A stretch of DNA of 64,000 bases from assembly GCF_014696435.1 (NCBI RefSeq), contig NZ_JACJQG010000036.1:1-64000 (forward strand). Direction: 5' to 3'. Source of the stretch: Calothrix anomala FACHB-343. Lineage in GTDB: Bacteria > Cyanobacteriota > Cyanobacteriia > Cyanobacteriales > Nostocaceae. Of this stretch, positions 61,615-64,000 are shown piece by piece; the stretch's first letter is position 1, and each line of letters starts with the position of its first letter. The notes below the pieces were generated by a model. It searched no databases. It was not told the origin of the DNA and saw only the letters and a list, made by a program, of their open reading frames with translations. The position numbers and the translations under genes are program-made.

Positions 61615-63048
61615 TTATTTATTAGTAACAACCTGCTGTCCATCATGCAGTTCTTCAATATTACTAATAATAATGCGATCGCCTGTTTCTAACCCGGAAA
61701 CAATTTCTACTTTGTTATCTTGCGCTTTGCCAGTTTTTACCCAGCGTAATTGAGCAATATTATTCGCTGTAATTACATAAACACCTTCTAATTGACCGCG
61801 CTGAAAAACAGCATTTTTCGGAATCATCATCACTGTGCGCGTTTCACGAGGTAATTCTAAGCGCCCAAACATTCCTGGCATTAATTGATAGGAGTTATCT
61901 AAAGCAACTTTTACCGTGAAACTACGGGAAGTTAAGTTAGCAGAAGGTACAATTTGCCGCACACGACCACTGACGGAACGGTTAACAGTATCTAACTGTA
62001 CTGTCACTTCGTCCCCTAATTTAACTAGAGAAATCAATGATTCTGGGACTGCGACAGTTAAACGTAGGCGATTGGTGCTTTCTAATGTCACTATAGGCTG
62101 TCCTGGCCCCGCGATCGCACCCACTTCTGTATGCTTTTTGGTAATCACGCCGGTAAAGGGGGCGGTGACAGTGCCATAGTTTAAGTTAGCCAGGGTTTGC
62201 TGTTGTCCGGCTTTGGCTTGCTGAACTTGAGAACGTGCTTGTTCTACACCGGCTTTGGCTTGCTGGACTTGGGAACCGGCTTGTTGTACGCCGGCTTTGG
62301 CGCGATCGATACCCCGTTTGGCTTGATCGATACCGGCTTTGGCTTGTTTAATTCTGGCTTGGATTAATGCGACTTGTGTATTTGCTTGATCTAACTGTGA
62401 CTGACTCACAGCGCCATCTTTTTGTAACATCGCCATGCGGCGTTGATTTAATTGGGCATCAGCTAGCTGTGCTTCTGCTTCCTGTAGTTGGGCTTCGGCT
62501 TCACGTTGAGCTGCTTCCGCTTGATTTAACTGTGCTTCAGCTTGAGATTTACTAGCTATTGCTTGAGTTTCTGCGGCTGAAGCGACTGTAACGCCAGCTT
62601 GCGCTTGAGCAATGGCGGCTAATGCTTGATTACCTTGGGCTTGGATATCTTTAACATCAATAATGGCGAGGACTTGACCGGCTTTAACTTTGTCACCTTC
62701 TGCTACAGGTAAACTTTGAATTTGTCCTTGAATGCGGCTGGTTGTCGTGACGGTTTCTACAGATTCGATAGTACCAGTGAGACTGCTGCCACCAGCAATA
62801 GATTCTGGGGCGGCTGTTGTCGTTTCCACTTCTAGGGGTTCGAGATGCGCCATTATCGTTTCCGTTGATTCTGAAGGATGACGCAATAACCACAACCAAG
62901 CCACACCCCCAAAAGCGATTGCAAAAACGCTAATTAAAGCGATCGTCCGCAGCCGCTTGGGTTTTTTGGGTTGTAGTTCTGGGGCTGGTTCTGTGGTAAT
63001 TTCTGTATGAGTAGCTTCCAAGTGAACGGACGATTGATCGTTAAACAT
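61615..63048 (-). CDS. Periplasmic adaptor subunit (HlyD/AcrA type) of the RND pump
   Basis: The product has 477 residues. One N-terminal helix (about 33-53) anchors it. A split biotinyl-lipoyl domain (IQSLPVAEGDKVKAGQVLAI) flanks a long coiled-coil hairpin (about 150-290) in which QQAKAGVEQARSQ-type units are tandemly repeated, visible in the DNA at about 62200-62345. A beta-barrel and membrane-proximal domain follow. It bridges the inner-membrane permease to an outer-membrane channel. Confidence 0.93.
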   Translation of the reverse strand: MFNDQSSVHLEATHTEITTEPAPELQPKKPKRLRTIALISVFAIAFGGVAWLWLLRHPSESTETIMAHLEPLEVETTTAAPESIAGGSSLTGTIESVETVTTTSRIQGQIQSLPVAEGDKVKAGQVLAIIDVKDIQAQGNQALAAIAQAQAGVTVASAAETQAIASKSQAEAQLNQAEAAQREAEAQLQEAEAQLADAQLNQRRMAMLQKDGAVSQSQLDQANTQVALIQARIKQAKAGIDQAKRGIDRAKAGVQQAGSQVQQAKAGVEQARSQVQQAKAGQQQTLANLNYGTVTAPFTGVITKKHTEVGAIAGPGQPIVTLESTNRLRLTVAVPESLISLVKLGDEVTVQLDTVNRSVSGRVRQIVPSANLTSRSFTVKVALDNSYQLMPGMFGRLELPRETRTVMMIPKNAVFQRGQLEGVYVITANNIAQLRWVKTGKAQDNKVEIVSGLETGDRIIISNIEELHDGQQVVTNK

Positions 63049-63061
63049 AAGTTTTATCTAG

Positions 63062-63409
63062 CTAGGGATTGTTTCCGCGTTGCAGAGGATAGCCCAACTG
63101 TTGCCATGTCATAATGCCGCCTTGCAAGTTGTAAACTTTAAAGTAGCCTTGCTCCACTAACCAACGGGCTGTAGCTAAACTGCGGTGTCCTGACAGACAA
63201 GTAACAACTATTAATTCGTCTTTGGGAATTTCCTCTAAGATACTGCTTTGGCTGAGGTAACGCGCTCCGGGAATATGCCCAAGAAGGTACTCCATCCAAC
63301 TGCGAGCATCGATAATTGTGAATTGTGCTTGACGCGATCGCAGTTGTCTAGCATTTAAGTCAAAAGGTTGGGCTTGATTTTGTTGGTTATCTTTGAGAGT
63401 ACGTTTCAT
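63062..63409 (-). CDS. Rhodanese-like sulfurtransferase
   Basis: From the ATG at 63409 the product has 115 residues. An upstream in-frame start (63508) would translate dispersed-repeat sequence and is unlikely. The active loop is CLSGHRS with the catalytic Cys, preceded by IIDARSWMEYLLGHIPGA. It ends 14 bp before the adaptor gene start, so it may belong to the pump operon. Sulfur transfer or a redox role is inferred from the family only. Confidence 0.9.
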   Translation of the reverse strand: MKRTLKDNQQNQAQPFDLNARQLRSRQAQFTIIDARSWMEYLLGHIPGARYLSQSSILEEIPKDELIVVTCLSGHRSLATARWLVEQGYFKVYNLQGGIMTWQQLGYPLQRGNNP

Positions 63410-63534
63410 CAGGATTTTGGATTTTGGATTGGGGTAATTCTCTTGCGCCTGTTTCACGCGCAGAGGCGTAGAGGCGCAGAGAGAGTGTGATTTTAATTCA
63501 ATATTCAAGCCCTGAATTTATTAGGTGGGGTCTT

Positions 63535-63566
63535 TAATTTTGAATTTTGAATTTTGAATTTTGAAT
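63535..63566. repeat. TTTTGAA heptamer array
   Basis: Four to five units of TTTTGAA lie between the SCP2-like and rhodanese genes. The same heptamer occurs at 15277-15308 and, degenerate, at 22082-22108. Confidence 0.75.
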
Positions 63567-63578
63567 TCCCTAAAAGGG

Positions 63579-63974
63579 CTAAACTTTACCCATAACGGAA
63601 AAGGATTTGATAAATGGCCCTGCCATGCGTGGATCTTTAATCATGGCAAGATAATCTCCGACACGGAATTGCAGTTTACGTGACATATAGGCCATGCTTA
63701 ATCCCATCATGTTTAAGCCCTTAGTTACCCACTGTTGCCAATGATCCTTGTCGGCGCGTAAGTCCCAATTGAGTGTTTGCCCATTGTAGGTCTCTGCATG
63801 GATGGCTTTTCCATCGATAATAGTGAGTACACCTCTTGGTTCTGGCTCATCTTCAAACCCATAACCAATTACGGAACTGAAATGAATTTGTTTGAGTGCA
63901 TCTGCTAACTCAGGCTCTTGATTCCATTTTTCTGCGTAAGCTTGCATCCATTCTGAGGAAAATAATTCTGTCAT
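63579..63974 (-). CDS. SCP2 sterol-transfer-like family protein
   Basis: The product has 131 residues and is soluble. The pattern EWMQAYAEKWNQEPEL, then GVLTIIDGKAIHAET, then a late KLQFRVGDYLAMIKDP and FSVMGKV fits the SCP2 fold, which binds lipids in a hydrophobic tunnel. It is the first of four minus-strand genes leading to the RND pump, but the 170-bp spacing with repeats leaves co-transcription uncertain. The ligand is unknown. Confidence 0.75.
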   Translation of the reverse strand: MTELFSSEWMQAYAEKWNQEPELADALKQIHFSSVIGYGFEDEPEPRGVLTIIDGKAIHAETYNGQTLNWDLRADKDHWQQWVTKGLNMMGLSMAYMSRKLQFRVGDYLAMIKDPRMAGPFIKSFSVMGKV

Positions 63975-64000
63975 GTTTTTACTCCATTTAGGGACTAGGG

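Overview
The window looks like chromosomal DNA (or a large replicon) of a filamentous, probably heterocyst-forming cyanobacterium of the Nostoc/Anabaena/Calothrix type. Three things point there: very frequent HIP1 octamers (GCGATCGC), many short heptanucleotide tandem repeats and small dispersed repeats between genes, and the gene content (cyanobacteriochrome sensor kinase, carotene isomerase CrtH, giant Ser/Thr-kinase/AAA/His-kinase hybrid, CHAT and GUN4 domain proteins, long tRNA array). No genus or strain can be fixed from the sequence alone.

Layout. 0.4-8 kb: a lipoprotein phosphodiester-glycosidase homologue, an ammonium transporter, an atypical Ser/Thr kinase, two small cyanobacterial families and an ArsA/Get3-like ATPase. 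8-11.4 kb: a four-GAF histidine kinase with three probable bilin-binding domains. 11.5-17.9 kb: DnaN, a B12-binding radical SAM enzyme, an alpha/beta hydrolase and unknowns. 18.1-20 kb: an intact-looking IS200/IS605 transposon (TnpA Y1 transposase plus TnpB nuclease). 20-35.7 kb: housekeeping metabolism (upp, crtH, class II aldolase, hisD, acylphosphatase, GH13 enzyme, DAHP synthase) and a SpoIIM/RDD membrane-protein group. 35.9-36.3 kb: a structured non-coding segment that resembles an IS200/IS605-type end plus guide-RNA scaffold without a protein. 37.3-39.9 kb: a minus-strand array of 27 recognisable tRNA genes and one degenerate copy, with a good promoter and an HNH endonuclease gene upstream. 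41.2-46.2 kb: a CHAT-protease/ATPase gene followed by an ATPase/coiled-coil/GUN4 gene. 46.5-54.7 kb: a 21-bp minisatellite, a SmpA-like exported protein, a Kelch protein and the giant hybrid kinase. 55.7-57.8 kb: a FecR-domain protein with an outer-membrane protein. 58.2-64 kb: an SCP2-like protein, a rhodanese, and an HlyD-type adaptor with its RND permease, all on the minus strand.

Most striking points. (1) Three tRNA genes of the array (Arg-TCT, Val-GAC, Gln-CTG) carry a 25-28 nt dispersed repeat at exactly the same place in the T loop, and a longer copy interrupts another repeat in the same local context. (2) All four tRNAs with leucine anticodons have short variable arms. (3) Three 121-123 bp MITE-like elements have 3-bp target duplications; two sit precisely inside a stop codon and turn TAA into TAG. 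(4) An AAATGAC heptamer array supplies the start codon of the GUN4 gene, preceded by a chain of overlapping five-codon mini-ORFs. (5) The CHAT/ATPase and ATPase/GUN4 pair is a candidate signalling or conflict module. (6) An orphan small RNA gene is predicted between upp and crtH. All functions are assigned by reading the sequence; no database search was run.
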